Positions 50,948 through 61,535 of a DNA stretch of 64,000 bases are shown here, one piece after another (within the stretch, counting starts at the first letter, position 1; the number at the start of each line of letters is the position of its first letter). Under the pieces are notes generated by a model. That model searched no databases. It was not told the DNA's origin and saw only the letters and a list, made by a program, of their open reading frames with translations. Made by a program: the position numbers and the translations under genes. Source of the stretch: Rahnella victoriana (GTDB taxonomy: Bacteria > Pseudomonadota > Gammaproteobacteria > Enterobacterales > Enterobacteriaceae); assembly GCF_004330295.1 (NCBI RefSeq), contig NZ_SJOJ01000003.1:186001-250000 (forward strand), written 5' to 3'.

Positions 50948-51847
50948 ATGACTCAGGTTCAGAGCGGCATTTTACCCGAACATTGCCGTTTCGCGATTTA
51001 CATTGAAGCGAAAGCTCAGGGTGACCTGGATGCGCTCCGGCAGGGCTGCCGTGCATTTGTGGCCGTACTGGAAGACATGCAGAAAAAATTTCCCACCGAA
51101 CATCTTGGTGCGGTCGTGGCCTTTGGCAACGATGTGTGGCGTGATTTATCCGGCAACCAGGGCGCGGATGAACTGAAATCTTTCGAGCCGCTGGGCAAAG
51201 GTCTGGCGCCCGCGACGCAGCGCGATATGTTGCTGCACATTCAGTCCCTGCGTCATGACGTGAACTTTGCGCTGGCCCAGGCGGCACTGAAAGCCTTCGG
51301 CAGTGCGATCACCGTCGAGGAAGAAACCCACGGTTTCCGTGCGCTGGAAGAACGTGATCTGAGCGGCTTTGTCGATGGCACTGAAAACCCGAAAGCGGAA
51401 GCCCGCGCGCAGGTAGCGATTATTCCTGAAGGCAGCGTCGATGCTGGCGGCAGTTATGTGATGGTGCAACGCTGGAAACATAATCTGGTGCAATGGGAAC
51501 GCTTCTCCGTGCAGCAGCAGGAAGAGGTGATCGGCCGTACCAAAGACACCGACGAAGAACTGGATTCAGAAACCCGTCCGGCGACGTCACACGTCAGCCG
51601 CGTGGATCTGAAAGAGGACGGCAAGGGCCTGAAAATCCTGCGTCAGAGCCTGCCTTACGGCACTGCCAGCGGTGAGCACGGATTGTATTTCATTACCTAT
51701 TGCGCCCGTTTGTGGAACATTGAGAAACAACTGCTGAGCATGTTTGGCGATCTCGATGGTAAACGTGATGCCATGCTGCGCTTCACCCGTCCGGTAACCG
51801 GCAGCTATTATTTCGCGCCGTCCCTGACCCGCCTTCTCGCACTCTAA
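50948..51847 (+). CDS. yfeX: Dye-decolourising heme peroxidase YfeX
   Basis: A 299-residue cytoplasmic DyP-type peroxidase. The family GxxDG motif is [15 protein letters not shown], and the proximal heme His is in [12 protein letters not shown]. The distal Arg lies in the segment [16 protein letters not shown] region and before. In E. coli it oxidises porphyrinogens, and a de-chelatase role for heme iron has been proposed and disputed. Between yfeY and yfeX a terminator suggests a separate transcript. AACGAGGATGAGAAG precedes the ATG. Confidence 0.93.
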   Translation: MTQVQSGILPEHCRFAIYIEAKAQGDLDALRQGCRAFVAVLEDMQKKFPTEHLGAVVAFGNDVWRDLSGNQGADELKSFEPLGKGLAPATQRDMLLHIQSLRHDVNFALAQAALKAFGSAITVEEETHGFRALEERDLSGFVDGTENPKAEARAQVAIIPEGSVDAGGSYVMVQRWKHNLVQWERFSVQQQEEVIGRTKDTDEELDSETRPATSHVSRVDLKEDGKGLKILRQSLPYGTASGEHGLYFITYCARLWNIEKQLLSMFGDLDGKRDAMLRFTRPVTGSYYFAPSLTRLLAL

Positions 51848-51854
51848 GTTCTCT

Positions 51855-51888
51855 CAGCGCGTTCCCCGTGGGCGCGCTGTTTCTTTCC
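51855..51888 (+). terminator. Terminator of yfeX
   Basis: CAGCGCG (51855-51861) and CGCGCTG (51873-51879) form a 7-bp stem followed by a T-rich stretch. Confidence 0.7.
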
Positions 51889-52057
51889 CTCCTGTTATTT
51901 TCCCCTGCGGTTGTTAATGCCTTATAGCTTTTCATGCTTGAAAATCACCAAATGGTATATAAAACCGTTACAGCCTGACCCTCAGTTATAAATACACTGT
52001 GTGATATTGAGCGATTCATATTCGTGTCGCAAATCGATTCATCACCTAAGGCTGAGC

Positions 52058-53098
52058 ATGAAAACAGAAACGGGGTTTGCTAAAACGTGGTTTACAGGCA
52101 ACGTGCTGAAAGGTTCGGTGGCGGCACTCTTGCTGGCCAGCGGAGCCGCGTCGGCGACTGAATTGCTCAACAGCTCTTATGATGTCTCCCGTGAACTGTT
52201 TTCTGCCCTGAATCCGCCTTTCCAGAAACAATGGGCGGAGCAAAATAATGGCGACAAACTGGATATCAAACAGTCGCATGCCGGTTCATCCAAGCAGGCG
52301 CTGGCGATTTTGCAGGGTCTGAAAGCCGATGTGGTCACTTACAATCAGGTGACGGATGTGCAGATTTTGCATGACCGCGGCAATCTGATCCCGGCCAACT
52401 GGCAAACACGTCTGCCGAACAACAGTTCGCCATTCTATTCCACCATGGCGTTTCTGGTGCGCAAGGGCAATCCAAAGAATATTCATAGCTGGGACGATTT
52501 AGCGCGTCCGGGCGTGAGTCTGGTGTTCCCGAATCCTAAAACCTCCGGCAATGGCCGTTATACCTATCTCGCGGCCTGGGGCGCGTTCAATCTGGAAGAC
52601 AATAAAAACCAGACGCAGACCCGCGAGAAGATGGCGAGTTTCCTGAAAAACGTGCAGGTCTTTGATACCGGCGGCCGTGGCGCCACCACCACATTTGTTG
52701 AGCGCGGGCTGGGCGATGTGCTGATCAGCTTTGAATCCGAAGTGAACAATATCCGCAAACAATACGGCGATGATAAATACGAAGTGATTGTCCCGAAAGT
52801 GGACATTCTGGCGGAATTCCCGGTCGCCTGGGTGGATAAAAATGTCGAGAAAAATGGCACTGAGAAAACCGCGAAAGCGTATCTGAATTATTTGTGGAGC
52901 CCGCAGGCGCAGAAAATCATCACCAGTTTTAATTACCGCGTGTATGACAAAACGGCGATGGCGGCGGCGAAAGGGCAATTCCCGGACACCAGACTGTTCA
53001 AGGTTGAAGAACAGTTCGGAAGCTGGCCACAAGTGATGGAAACCCATTTCAGTACCGGCGGTGAGCTGGACAAACTGTTAGAGCAAGGTCACCAGTAA
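52058..53098 (+). CDS. cysP: Thiosulfate/sulfate ABC transporter substrate-binding protein
   Basis: A periplasmic binding protein of 346 residues. The signal peptide runs to about 31 ([17 protein letters not shown]), giving the mature start [14 protein letters not shown], as in E. coli CysP. The ligand loops [29 protein letters not shown] and [16 protein letters not shown] are almost identical. ATG at 52058 follows CTAAGG. It begins the cysPTWA(M) operon, which CysB would activate under sulfur limitation; the 210-base leader 51848-52057 must hold that promoter. Confidence 0.97.
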   Translation: MKTETGFAKTWFTGNVLKGSVAALLLASGAASATELLNSSYDVSRELFSALNPPFQKQWAEQNNGDKLDIKQSHAGSSKQALAILQGLKADVVTYNQVTDVQILHDRGNLIPANWQTRLPNNSSPFYSTMAFLVRKGNPKNIHSWDDLARPGVSLVFPNPKTSGNGRYTYLAAWGAFNLEDNKNQTQTREKMASFLKNVQVFDTGGRGATTTFVERGLGDVLISFESEVNNIRKQYGDDKYEVIVPKVDILAEFPVAWVDKNVEKNGTEKTAKAYLNYLWSPQAQKIITSFNYRVYDKTAMAAAKGQFPDTRLFKVEEQFGSWPQVMETHFSTGGELDKLLEQGHQ

Positions 53099-53928
53099 TG
53101 TTGTTGTCGAGCAAACGCGTTTTACCCGGATTCACCCTGAGCCTCGGCAGCAGTTTGCTGTTCGTGTGCCTTGTCCTGTTGCTGCCGCTGAGCGCGCTGG
53201 TGATGCAGTTGTCGCAAATGACCCTGTCGCAATACTGGGATGTCATCACCAACGGTCAGGTGGTGGCGGCCTATAAAGTGACGCTGCTGGCAGCGGGCGT
53301 GGCGAGTCTTTTTAACTGTTTCTTCGGCATGCTGATGGCGTGGATCCTCACCCGTTACGAGTTTCCGGGCAAAAGCCTGATCGACGGGCTGATGGATTTG
53401 CCGTTTGCCCTGCCAACCGCCGTCGCCGGTTTAACGCTGGCCGGATTATTTTCTACCACCGGTTTTTACGGCCAGTGGCTGGCGCATTTTGATATCAAAG
53501 TGGCCTACACCTGGCTCGGTATTGCGGTGGCGATGGCGTTTACCAGCATCCCGTTCGTGGTGCGTACCGTGCAGCCGGTGCTGGAAGAGTTAGGCCCGGA
53601 ATATGAAGAAGCGGCTGAAACCCTTGGCGCCTCGCGCTGGCAGAGTTTCCGTCGCGTGGTATTGCCGGAGGTGATGCCTTCGCTGCTGGCGGGCACCGCG
53701 TTGTCCTTCACCCGCAGTCTGGGGGAGTTCGGTGCGGTCATTTTCATCGCCGGGAACATTGCGTGGAAAACTGAAGTCACCTCGCTGATGATTTTCATCC
53801 GCCTGCAGGAATTTGATTACCCGGCGGCCAGCGCCATTGCTTCCGTGATCCTCGCAGCATCGCTGCTGCTGCTGTTCGCGATTAACACCTTACAGAGCCG
53901 TTATGGCCGTCGTCTGGGAGGCCAGTAA
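53098..53928 (+). CDS. cysT: Sulfate/thiosulfate ABC transporter permease CysT (CysU)
   Basis: An inner-membrane permease of 276 residues. It has about six segments and the EAA loop EEAAETLGASRWQSFRRVVLPEVMPSL that docks with CysA. LPFALPTAVAGLTLAGLFS is family-typical. The cysP stop and its ATG overlap as TAATG. It pairs with CysW to form the channel. Confidence 0.96.
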   Translation: MLLSSKRVLPGFTLSLGSSLLFVCLVLLLPLSALVMQLSQMTLSQYWDVITNGQVVAAYKVTLLAAGVASLFNCFFGMLMAWILTRYEFPGKSLIDGLMDLPFALPTAVAGLTLAGLFSTTGFYGQWLAHFDIKVAYTWLGIAVAMAFTSIPFVVRTVQPVLEELGPEYEEAAETLGASRWQSFRRVVLPEVMPSLLAGTALSFTRSLGEFGAVIFIAGNIAWKTEVTSLMIFIRLQEFDYPAASAIASVILAASLLLLFAINTLQSRYGRRLGGQ

Positions 53929-54803
53929 TGTCTGATATTCCGGCTTTTGCAGGGGAAAAACGCCAGCGGATTGACTGGGTGAAATGGTCGCTGATTGGCA
54001 CCGGTGTGCTGATTTGCGTGCTGCTGCTGGTGATCCCGATGATCAGCATTTTTGTGCTGGCATTTTCTGATGGCATTGCGGCGGTGTGGAAGAACCTGTC
54101 GGACTCCGACATGTTGCACTCCATCTGGCTGACCGTGCTGATGGCGCTGATCACCGTGCCGGTTAACCTGATTTTCGGCACGCTGCTGGCCTGGCTGGTG
54201 GCGCGCTTTAATTTTCCGGGACGTCAGCTGTTACTGACGCTGATCGACATTCCGTTCGCGGTGTCACCGGTGGTCGCCGGTCTGCTTTATCTGCTGTTTT
54301 ACGGCACTAACGGCCCGATTGGCGGCTGGCTGGATGCCCACAACATTCAGTTTATGTTCGCCTGGCCGGGCATGGTGATGGTGACGGTATTTGTCACCTG
54401 TCCGTTTGTTATCCGTGAGCTGGTGCCGGTGATGCTCAGTCAGGGCAGCCATGAAGATGAAGCGGCGGTCTTACTCGGCGCCTCCGGCTGGCAGATGTTC
54501 CGCCGCGTGACTCTGCCGAACATCCGCTGGGCATTGCTGTACGGCGTGGTGCTGACCAATGCCCGCGCGATCGGTGAATTTGGCGCGGTGTCCGTGGTAT
54601 CCGGTTCTATTCGCGGCGAAACGTACACGCTGCCTTTACAAGTTGAATTACTGCATCAGGACTACAACACCGCTGGCGCGTTTACTGCCGCAGCGCTGTT
54701 AACCCTGATGGCAATTGTCACACTGTTTCTGAAAAGCGGCCTGCAATGGCGTCTGAAGCGCCACAACGACCGTCTTGAGCGGGAGGAAAGTCATGAGCAT
54801 TGA
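53928..54803 (+). CDS. cysW: Sulfate/thiosulfate ABC transporter permease CysW
   Basis: The second membrane permease, 291 residues. The EAA loop is [51 protein letters not shown] marks segment 3. It overlaps cysT by TAATG and the cysA start by 11 bases, so all three are translationally coupled. Confidence 0.96.
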   Translation: MSDIPAFAGEKRQRIDWVKWSLIGTGVLICVLLLVIPMISIFVLAFSDGIAAVWKNLSDSDMLHSIWLTVLMALITVPVNLIFGTLLAWLVARFNFPGRQLLLTLIDIPFAVSPVVAGLLYLLFYGTNGPIGGWLDAHNIQFMFAWPGMVMVTVFVTCPFVIRELVPVMLSQGSHEDEAAVLLGASGWQMFRRVTLPNIRWALLYGVVLTNARAIGEFGAVSVVSGSIRGETYTLPLQVELLHQDYNTAGAFTAAALLTLMAIVTLFLKSGLQWRLKRHNDRLEREESHEH

Positions 54804-55887
54804 AATTAACGGTATCAACAAATATTTTGGCCGCACCAAGGTGCTCAATGATATCTCGCTCGATATTGCTTCCGGGGAGATGGTGGCGTTGCTCGGGCCT
54901 TCCGGTTCCGGTAAAACCACGCTGCTGCGTATTATCGCCGGGCTGGAAAATCAGAGCGCGGGGCATTTGAGTTTTCACGGCAAAGACGTGACGCGTCTGC
55001 ACGCCCGCGATCGTCAGGTCGGCTTTGTGTTCCAGCATTATGCGCTGTTCCGTCATATGACCGTGTTCGACAATATTGCCTTCGGTCTGACGGTTCTGCC
55101 GCGCCGCGAGCGTCCGGACGCCGGGGCCATCAAACAGAAAGTCACTAAATTGCTGGAGATGGTGCAGTTAGCCCATCTGGCAAACCGTTATCCGGCACAG
55201 CTTTCCGGCGGTCAGAAACAGCGTGTGGCGCTGGCCCGTGCGCTGGCGGTCGAGCCGCAAATTCTGCTGCTGGATGAACCCTTCGGCGCGCTGGATGCCC
55301 AGGTGCGTAAAGAGCTGCGCCGCTGGCTGCGTCAGTTGCATGAAGAACTGAAATTCACCAGCGTATTCGTGACCCACGATCAGGAAGAAGCCATGGAAGT
55401 CGCCGACCGCGTGGTGGTGATGAGTCAGGGCAATATCGAACAGGTTGGCGCACCGGAAGAAATCTGGCGTGAACCGGCGACCCGTTTCGTGCTGGAATTC
55501 ATGGGTGAAGTGAATAAAATCGGCGGCGAAATTCGTGGCTCGCAGTTGTATGTCGGCGCGCATCACTGGCCGCTGGAAAACCCGCCGCTGCATCAGGGCG
55601 CGGTCGACTTGTTCCTGCGGCCGTGGGAAATGGAAATCACCGCGCAAAGCACGGCGCGTTGTCCGTTACCGGTGAAAGTGTTGGAAGTCAGCCCGCGCGG
55701 TCACTTCTGGCAGCTTATCGTGCAGGCTGAGGGCTGGCATGATGAACCGCTTTCCGTGGTACTGTCAGAAACGCACGGCAACGGCGCACCTCAGCGCGGC
55801 GATCGTTTTTACGTCGGCGGGCTGAATGGTCGTCTGTATGCCGGTGATCAACCGCTACAACCCGTTGCGTTAGCGAAGAGCGCCTGA
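54793..55887 (+). CDS. cysA: Sulfate/thiosulfate ABC transporter ATPase CysA
   Basis: The ATP-hydrolysing subunit of 364 residues. The Walker A is GPSGSGKTT, the Q-loop [10 protein letters not shown], the signature [15 protein letters not shown], the Walker [13 protein letters not shown] and the His switch VTHDQEEA. The C-terminal part is the TOBE-like regulatory domain ([10 protein letters not shown]). I start at ATG 54793 with GGAGG upstream; an earlier start would overlap cysW further. A terminator follows, so cysM may be separate or read through. Confidence 0.97.
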   Translation: MSIEINGINKYFGRTKVLNDISLDIASGEMVALLGPSGSGKTTLLRIIAGLENQSAGHLSFHGKDVTRLHARDRQVGFVFQHYALFRHMTVFDNIAFGLTVLPRRERPDAGAIKQKVTKLLEMVQLAHLANRYPAQLSGGQKQRVALARALAVEPQILLLDEPFGALDAQVRKELRRWLRQLHEELKFTSVFVTHDQEEAMEVADRVVVMSQGNIEQVGAPEEIWREPATRFVLEFMGEVNKIGGEIRGSQLYVGAHHWPLENPPLHQGAVDLFLRPWEMEITAQSTARCPLPVKVLEVSPRGHFWQLIVQAEGWHDEPLSVVLSETHGNGAPQRGDRFYVGGLNGRLYAGDQPLQPVALAKSA

Positions 55888-55911
55888 TATTTTTTAATCA
55901 GAATGTGTCTC

Positions 55912-55939
55912 AGGGCGGTCATCGGGCCGCCCTTTTTAT
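55912..55939 (+). terminator. Terminator or attenuator after cysA
   Basis: AGGGCGG (55912-55918) and CCGCCCT (55927-55933) form a 7-bp stem, followed by TTTTT. In E. coli cysM is partly transcribed with cysPTWA, so this may be leaky. Confidence 0.8.
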
Positions 55940-56002
55940 CGCCTGATATCTGTTTATGTATTTTTTATCAGTCAATATATCCTTTTAATATAAGGCAAGC
56001 CC

Positions 56003-56887
56003 GTGAGTACGCTCGAACATTACATCGGTAATACCCCTCTGGTGAGATTACAGCGCCTGACTCAGGATCTGGACAGCGAGATTTGGGTCAAACTGGAAGG
56101 CAATAATCCCGCCGGATCGGTAAAAGATCGTGCCGCACTGTTTATGATTGAGCAGGCAGAAAAGCGCGGTGAAATTCGCCCGGGTGATACGCTGATCGAA
56201 GCTACCAGCGGCAATACCGGTATTGCGCTGGCGATGATTGCCGCGCTGAAAGGCTACAAGCTGAAATTGCTGATGCCGGAAAATATGAGCCTTGAGCGTC
56301 AGGCGTCGATGCGCGCGTACGGCGCGGAGCTGTTACTGGTCAGCCGGGCACAGGGAATGGAAGGCGCGCGCGATCTGGCGCTGGACATGGAAAAGCAGGG
56401 GCAGGGGAAAGTGCTGGATCAGTTTAATAATCCCGATAATCCGCTCGCTCACTTCACCACCACCGGCCCCGAAATCTGGCAACAAACGCACGGGCGCATC
56501 ACGCATTTTGTCTCCAGCATGGGCACCACCGGCACAATCACCGGTGTCAGCCGTTTTCTACGCAGCCAGCACACCGGGGTTAAAATCGTCGGGCTGCAAC
56601 CTTCAGAAGGCAGCAGCATTCCGGGTATACGCCGCTGGCCGGTGGAATATCTGCCGGGGATTTTCAATCCTGAACTGGTTGATGAAGTGATGGATATGGG
56701 CCAGAACGAAGCAGAAGACACCATGCGCGCACTGGCGCGGACAGAAGGTATCTTCTGTGGCGTGAGTTCCGGCGGGGCCGTGGCAGGGGCGTTACGCGTT
56801 GCCAGAAGCCATCCGGGCAGCGTGGTGGTGGCGATCATCTGCGATCGCGGAGACCGTTACTTATCCACTGGCGTTTTTAATGTTTAA
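56003..56887 (+). CDS. cysM: Cysteine synthase B
   Basis: A PLP enzyme of 294 residues that makes cysteine from O-acetylserine with sulfide, or S-sulfocysteine with thiosulfate. The PLP Lys lies in NPAGSVKDRAAL, the substrate loop is [14 protein letters not shown] and the phosphate loop SSMGTTGTITGVSRFL. IRRWPVEYLPGIF marks CysM rather than CysK. The start is GTG with AAGGC 7 bases before it. It follows cysA as in E. coli. Confidence 0.95.
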   Translation: MSTLEHYIGNTPLVRLQRLTQDLDSEIWVKLEGNNPAGSVKDRAALFMIEQAEKRGEIRPGDTLIEATSGNTGIALAMIAALKGYKLKLLMPENMSLERQASMRAYGAELLLVSRAQGMEGARDLALDMEKQGQGKVLDQFNNPDNPLAHFTTTGPEIWQQTHGRITHFVSSMGTTGTITGVSRFLRSQHTGVKIVGLQPSEGSSIPGIRRWPVEYLPGIFNPELVDEVMDMGQNEAEDTMRALARTEGIFCGVSSGGAVAGALRVARSHPGSVVVAIICDRGDRYLSTGVFNV

Positions 56888-56988
56888 TTCTATATTCAGC
56901 TGTTGAATGTAAAATTAGAGTAAAAGCGGCTGCGAAGGGCAGGCTTAGTGGTAAAAATGACCAAAATTTTAGCCAGGCGGAAATAAGA

Positions 56989-57672
56989 ATGAAAATTTTG
57001 TTAGTCGATGACGATCTTGAGTTAGGCACCATGCTCAGCGAATACCTGATCGCAGAAGGCTTTGACGCCTCTCTGGTGCTGACCGGCAGAGCCGGTGTGG
57101 AAGGCGCGATGTCTGGCGAATACACGGCGATGATCCTCGATATTATGCTGCCGGACATGAGCGGCATTGATGTTCTGCGTCAGGTGCGTAAAAACAGCCG
57201 TCTGCCGATCATTATGCTGACGGCGAAGGGCGACAATATCGACCGCGTGATTGGCCTGGAAATGGGGGCGGACGATTACATGCCGAAACCCTGTTATCCG
57301 CGTGAACTGGTGGCCCGTCTGCGTGCCGTGCTGCGCCGTGTGGAGGAACAGCAGGAATCGCATTCTGACTCTTCCTCAGTGATCTATGGCGACCTGACGC
57401 TGAATCCGGCGACCCGCAGCAGCGAATGGCGCGGTGTGCCTTTCGATCTGACGGCCTCTGAATTCAATCTGCTGGAGTTACTGCTGCGTTCACCGGAACG
57501 TGTGGTTTCAAAAGATGAGTTGTCGGAAAAAGGTCTGGGGCGTCCGCGTGAAGCCTATGACCGCAGTATTGATGTGCACATCAGTAACATCCGTCAGAAA
57601 CTGGGGTCACTGGAAGGTGGCGATATTCTGACTATTGAAACGGTGCGCAGCATTGGCTATAGAATCCGCTAA
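56989..57672 (+). CDS. CpxR-like response regulator
   Basis: An OmpR-family regulator of 227 residues. The acidic pair is VDDDLEL, the phospho-Asp is residue 51 in ILDIMLPDMSG, and LTAKGDN and KPCYPREL provide the Thr/Lys, with Cys where Phe is usual. The winged helix is FDLTASEFNLLELLLRSPERVVSKDELSEKGLGRPREAYDRSIDVHISNIRQKLG. It resembles CpxR most, but is not close enough for orthology. It overlaps the kinase gene by 38 bases. In E. coli this stretch between cysM and crr carries pdxK, not a two-component system. Confidence 0.9.
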   Translation: MKILLVDDDLELGTMLSEYLIAEGFDASLVLTGRAGVEGAMSGEYTAMILDIMLPDMSGIDVLRQVRKNSRLPIIMLTAKGDNIDRVIGLEMGADDYMPKPCYPRELVARLRAVLRRVEEQQESHSDSSSVIYGDLTLNPATRSSEWRGVPFDLTASEFNLLELLLRSPERVVSKDELSEKGLGRPREAYDRSIDVHISNIRQKLGSLEGGDILTIETVRSIGYRIR

Positions 57673-59008
57673 ACGACTGCGCGGAAGGCTGTTCTGGAAA
57701 ATCCTGCTGGGATTCTGGTTTACCTTCGTGGCGATCACTCAGGGGCTCTGGGTGGTTTTCGCCTTTTATAATCCGCATGAACCGCCGGAAAGCGGCATTG
57801 CCCGCCGGTTTGTGAAACTGCAAATTACCTCTGCCGTCTCAACATTGCATTCGGGTGGCTTGCCTGCTCTCAACGCCATGATGGCCGACTGGCCAGCGGA
57901 TGACCGGCAATTCTTCTCGGTATCGCCTTCCTTGCTGCCCGCCAAAGGCAACAGTATGCAGGATCTGGAACCCGGTAAAATTCCCCATGAAGTGGTGGAG
58001 TTTGTTCAGGGGCCGGACGGGCAGGGCTATCGTCTGCGCTATGACGTGAAAGGGCTGATGGAAGAATACCGGCCACGGAAACGTCGCGAACTGCTGAATA
58101 TGCCACCGCCGCTGTTATGGTTGGGCGGGCTTGGCGGATTGCTGTTCAGCGCCGTGCTGGCCTGGAACCTGACGCGACCTATGCTGCAAATGCGTAAAGC
58201 TTTCGGACGTGTGGCGCAGGGCGATCTTTCTGTACGGTTGTATAGCAGCATGGGGAAACGTCACGACGAGTTGTCAGAAGTGGCGCGTGATTTCGACTCC
58301 ATGGCCGAACGCTTACAGGTGCTGGTGAAAGCGCGCGAGGAGTTGCTGCACGACGTTTCGCATGAATTGCGTTCGCCGCTGGCACGCCTGCAACTGGCGA
58401 TCGGACTGGCGCGGCAAAATCCGTCTAACGTCGATACCTCGCTGAGCCGCATTGAGCATGAAGCGGGGCGTCTGGATAAGATGATCGGCGAATTGCTGGC
58501 ATTGTCGCGCACTGAAAACAGCGAAATTCCCGATGAGGAATATTTCGATCTCTACGGGCTGGTGGAAGCGGTGGTGAACGATGCCCGCTACGAAGCACAA
58601 TTGCCGGGCGTTGAGATTGCCATGAACCCTGAATCACCGGATGAAACGGATTACACCGTGAAAGGCAATGCTGAACTGATGCGACGAGCCGTGGATAACG
58701 TGGTACGCAATGCGCTGCGTTTTTCTGCCCGCGGTCAGACAATCACTGTATCGCTGGCGCAGGTCGAGCAATATTTGCAGATTGAAGTGGCCGATCAGGG
58801 GCCGGGTGTGGAAGAAGATAAGCTGTCGAGTATCTTTGACCCGTTCGTGCGCGTGAAATCGCCACTGTCAGGCAAAGGCTACGGTCTGGGGCTGGCAATC
58901 ACCCGCAAAGTGATGGTGGCGCATGAGGGGAAAGTGGATGCCCGTAATGCGCAGCCACATGGACTGATCATCAGCCTTCAAGTTCCTCACTGGAAATCCG
59001 CTTCATAA
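57635..59008 (+). CDS. CpxA-like sensor histidine kinase
   Basis: An inner-membrane kinase of about 457 residues. Segment 1 is around 20-43 (FWKILLGFWFTFVAITQGLWVVFAF), a periplasmic domain runs to about 150, and segment 2 is LWLGGLGGLLFSAVLAWNL. HAMP is followed by the phospho-His at about 243 in LHDVSHELRSPLARLQL. The ATPase domain has DNVVRNALRFSARG and GKGYGLGLAITRKVM. No ATG is present near the N-terminus: the start must be TTG 57635 or TTG 57653, or a later non-ATG codon. GGAAGGTGG stands 15 bases before the first. The 3' end is overlapped by the ERIC element. Confidence 0.88.
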   Translation: MKRCAALAIESAKRLRGRLFWKILLGFWFTFVAITQGLWVVFAFYNPHEPPESGIARRFVKLQITSAVSTLHSGGLPALNAMMADWPADDRQFFSVSPSLLPAKGNSMQDLEPGKIPHEVVEFVQGPDGQGYRLRYDVKGLMEEYRPRKRRELLNMPPPLLWLGGLGGLLFSAVLAWNLTRPMLQMRKAFGRVAQGDLSVRLYSSMGKRHDELSEVARDFDSMAERLQVLVKAREELLHDVSHELRSPLARLQLAIGLARQNPSNVDTSLSRIEHEAGRLDKMIGELLALSRTENSEIPDEEYFDLYGLVEAVVNDARYEAQLPGVEIAMNPESPDETDYTVKGNAELMRRAVDNVVRNALRFSARGQTITVSLAQVEQYLQIEVADQGPGVEEDKLSSIFDPFVRVKSPLSGKGYGLGLAITRKVMVAHEGKVDARNAQPHGLIISLQVPHWKSAS

Positions 59009-59110
59009 TTCGAGCCGCAGATGCGTTGGCTACTCTCAGCCACCCGAATCACTTACTTTGTGTAAGCTCATCGGGATGGCTTCGTTTGCCGCCTTACTGC
59101 GACTCGAATT
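59007..59110. repeat. ERIC element
   Basis: A 104-bp imperfect palindrome bounded by AATTCGAG and CTCGAATT. Its minus strand reads AGCTTACACAAAGTAAGTGA, the ERIC core (ERIC consensus AGCTTACATAAGTAAGTGA), and the flanks GGGTGGCTGAG and CCAACGC also fit. It begins inside the stop codon of the CpxA-like kinase. Confidence 0.85.
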
Positions 59111-59141
59111 ATTTTGCAGATTGCTGTTTTTACAGGCAATA

Positions 59142-59170
59142 AAAAACGGCGCTGATAAGGCGCCGTTTTT
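59142..59170. terminator. Bidirectional terminator downstream of crr
   Basis: AAAAACGGCGC (59142-59152) and GCGCCGTTTTT (59160-59170) form an 11-bp stem with a 7-base loop. It can end crr on the minus strand and the kinase transcript on the plus strand. Confidence 0.9.
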
Positions 59171-59200
59171 AACTTCTTGCTTTACATCTCGCTGAGCGAA

Positions 59201-59710
59201 TTACTTCTTGATGCGGATGATTGGGGTTTCGCCCACAGTCACGCTACCCGTCAGTTTAATCAACTCTTTGATCTCGTCCATGTTAGAGATGACAACCGGA
59301 GTCAGGGTAGACTTCGCTTTCTCTTCCAGCAGAGCCAGATCAAACTCGATAACCAAATCGCCTTTCTTAACACGTTGACCTTCTTCAGCGATGCGTTTGA
59401 AGCCTTCGCCTTTCAGTTCAACGGTGTCGATACCGAAGTGCACGAACAACTCGATGCCACTGTCGGATTCGATTGAGAAAGCATGGTTAGTTTCGAAGAT
59501 TTTACCGATAGTACCATCAACCGGCGCAACCATTTTGTTGCCAGATGGTTTGATAGCAATACCGTCACCTACGATTTTCTCAGCGAAAACTACGTCAGGC
59601 ACATCTTCAATGTTGACAATCTCACCAGAGATCGGCGCTACGATTTCAATAGTGCCAACGTCTTTTTTATCATCAGAAACCAATGATTTCAGTTTATCGA
59701 ACAAACCCAT
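59201..59710 (-). CDS. crr: PTS glucose-specific EIIA component
   Basis: A 169-residue cytoplasmic phosphocarrier that passes phosphate from HPr to glucose permease, controls adenylate cyclase and excludes inducers. It is nearly identical to E. coli EIIA-Glc: [43 protein letters not shown], and the active His in [17 protein letters not shown]. It is third in ptsHI-crr, 48 bases after ptsI. Confidence 0.98.
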   Translation of the reverse strand: MGLFDKLKSLVSDDKKDVGTIEIVAPISGEIVNIEDVPDVVFAEKIVGDGIAIKPSGNKMVAPVDGTIGKIFETNHAFSIESDSGIELFVHFGIDTVELKGEGFKRIAEEGQRVKKGDLVIEFDLALLEEKAKSTLTPVVISNMDEIKELIKLTGSVTVGETPIIRIKK

Positions 59711-59758
59711 GATCTTCTCCTAAGCATTAATTTGGGCAGCTTTACCAGCATCGCGCAA

Positions 59759-61486
59759 TTAGCAGAGTGTTTTTTCTTCAATGAACTTGTTAACCAGGTT
59801 CATCAACTCTTGCGCCGTAGGTTGGGCCAGGGCCTGATCTGCCAGCGCTTTCACATCTTCGAAGTTTGTATTGCGAATAATTTTCTTGATGCGTGGGATA
59901 GAGATAGCGCTCATGCTGAACTCATCTAACCCCATGCCCAATAGAAGAAGTGTAGCACGTTCGTCACCGGCTAGCTCGCCGCACATCCCTGTCCATTTAC
60001 CGGCAGCATGAGATGCGTCAATAACTTGCTTAATTAAACCAAGTACTGACGGAGACATTGGGTTGTACAGATGAGAAATCAGCTCGTTACCGCGATCCAC
60101 TGCCAAAGTATACTGGGTAAGATCGTTTGTACCAATACTGAAGAAATCGACTTCTTTTGCCAGATGATGAGCAATCACTGCGGCAGCCGGTGTTTCCACC
60201 ATTACGCCGACTTCGATGGTTTCATCGAACGCCTGACCTTTCTCGCGCAGCTGCGCTTTCAGCATTTCTAGTTCTGCTTTCAGTTCACGCACTTCTTCAA
60301 CAGAAATGATCATCGGGAACATGATGCGCAGTTTACCGAACGCAGAAGCACGCAGAATGCCTTTCAGCTGGTCGTGAAGAATTTCTTTACGGTCCAGACA
60401 GATACGGATTGCACGCCAGCCCAGGAACGGGTTCTCTTCTTTTGGCAGGTTCATGTACGGCAGGTCTTTATCACCGCCGATGTCCATGGTACGCACGATA
60501 ACCGCCTGTGAGCCCATTGCTTCAGCAACGGCTTTATACGCCTGGAATTGCTCTTCTTCGGTAGGCAGGCTGTCACGGTCCATGAACAGGAATTCTGTAC
60601 GATACAGGCCGACACCTTCAGCGCCATTGCGCTCTGCACCGGCGACATCGCGCACGGTACCGATGTTGGCACAGACTTCAACCTGATGACCGTCCAGCGT
60701 GATCGCCGGCAGATCTTTCAATTTGGTCAGTTCGTCTTTTTCGGAAATGTACTGGTTCTGAACGGCTTTCAGCTCGTCAATAACGTCTGCTGTCGGGTTG
60801 ACATAGATTTTATTGTTTACGGCGTCGAGGATCAGATAGTCATCATTTTTGACTTGTTTGGTCACGTCGCTGGTACCTACGATTGCAGGTAATTCCAGGG
60901 AACGCGCCATGATTGAGGTGTGAGAAGTACGGCCACCCAAATCAGTGATGAAGCCCAGAACCTTGTTCAGGTTCAGCTGTGCGGTTTCTGACGGGGTCAG
61001 ATCGGTTGCCACCAGGATAACTTCGTCCTGAATGGAACTCAGATCAACGATGGTCATGTCGAGAATGTTGCGCAGCAGGCGTTTACCGATGTCACGCACG
61101 TCAGCCGCACGTTCTTTCAGGTATTCGTCATCAAGCTCTTCCAGGGCTTTCGCCTGGCCTTCAATGACAGAGAAAGCAGCAGCGTCAGCAGAAGCATGCT
61201 CGTCTTTGATGAGGGCTATGATTTCCTGTTCAAGCTCTTCGTCTTCCAACAACATGATGTGGCCTTCGAAGATGGCTTCTTTCTCTTCACCGAAGGTCTC
61301 ACCGGCTTTGGTCTTGATCACTTCCAGCTGGGCAGACGCTTTCGCACGGCCCGTCAGGAAACGCTCAACTTCCTGATCAACCTGATCAGGAGAGATTTTT
61401 TTCCGGTTGATGACAATTTCATCTTCTTTCAACAGAAGTGCTTTGCCGAAAGCGATACCGGGAGATACTAAAATGCCTGAAATCAT
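59759..61486 (-). CDS. ptsI: PTS enzyme I
   Basis: It takes phosphate from phosphoenolpyruvate and gives it to HPr. It is 575 residues, the normal length. The active-site His is in the signature [21 protein letters not shown], the PEP-binding barrel has [18 protein letters not shown], and [29 protein letters not shown] and MCGELAGD complete the C-terminal active site. It lies 49 bases after ptsH in the same transcript. Confidence 0.98.
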   Translation of the reverse strand: MISGILVSPGIAFGKALLLKEDEIVINRKKISPDQVDQEVERFLTGRAKASAQLEVIKTKAGETFGEEKEAIFEGHIMLLEDEELEQEIIALIKDEHASADAAAFSVIEGQAKALEELDDEYLKERAADVRDIGKRLLRNILDMTIVDLSSIQDEVILVATDLTPSETAQLNLNKVLGFITDLGGRTSHTSIMARSLELPAIVGTSDVTKQVKNDDYLILDAVNNKIYVNPTADVIDELKAVQNQYISEKDELTKLKDLPAITLDGHQVEVCANIGTVRDVAGAERNGAEGVGLYRTEFLFMDRDSLPTEEEQFQAYKAVAEAMGSQAVIVRTMDIGGDKDLPYMNLPKEENPFLGWRAIRICLDRKEILHDQLKGILRASAFGKLRIMFPMIISVEEVRELKAELEMLKAQLREKGQAFDETIEVGVMVETPAAAVIAHHLAKEVDFFSIGTNDLTQYTLAVDRGNELISHLYNPMSPSVLGLIKQVIDASHAAGKWTGMCGELAGDERATLLLLGMGLDEFSMSAISIPRIKKIIRNTNFEDVKALADQALAQPTAQELMNLVNKFIEEKTLC

Positions 61487-61535
61487 AACCCTACCTTTCT
61501 CTTGACTGGTTTAAACTATATAAGAGCGGCTATTG

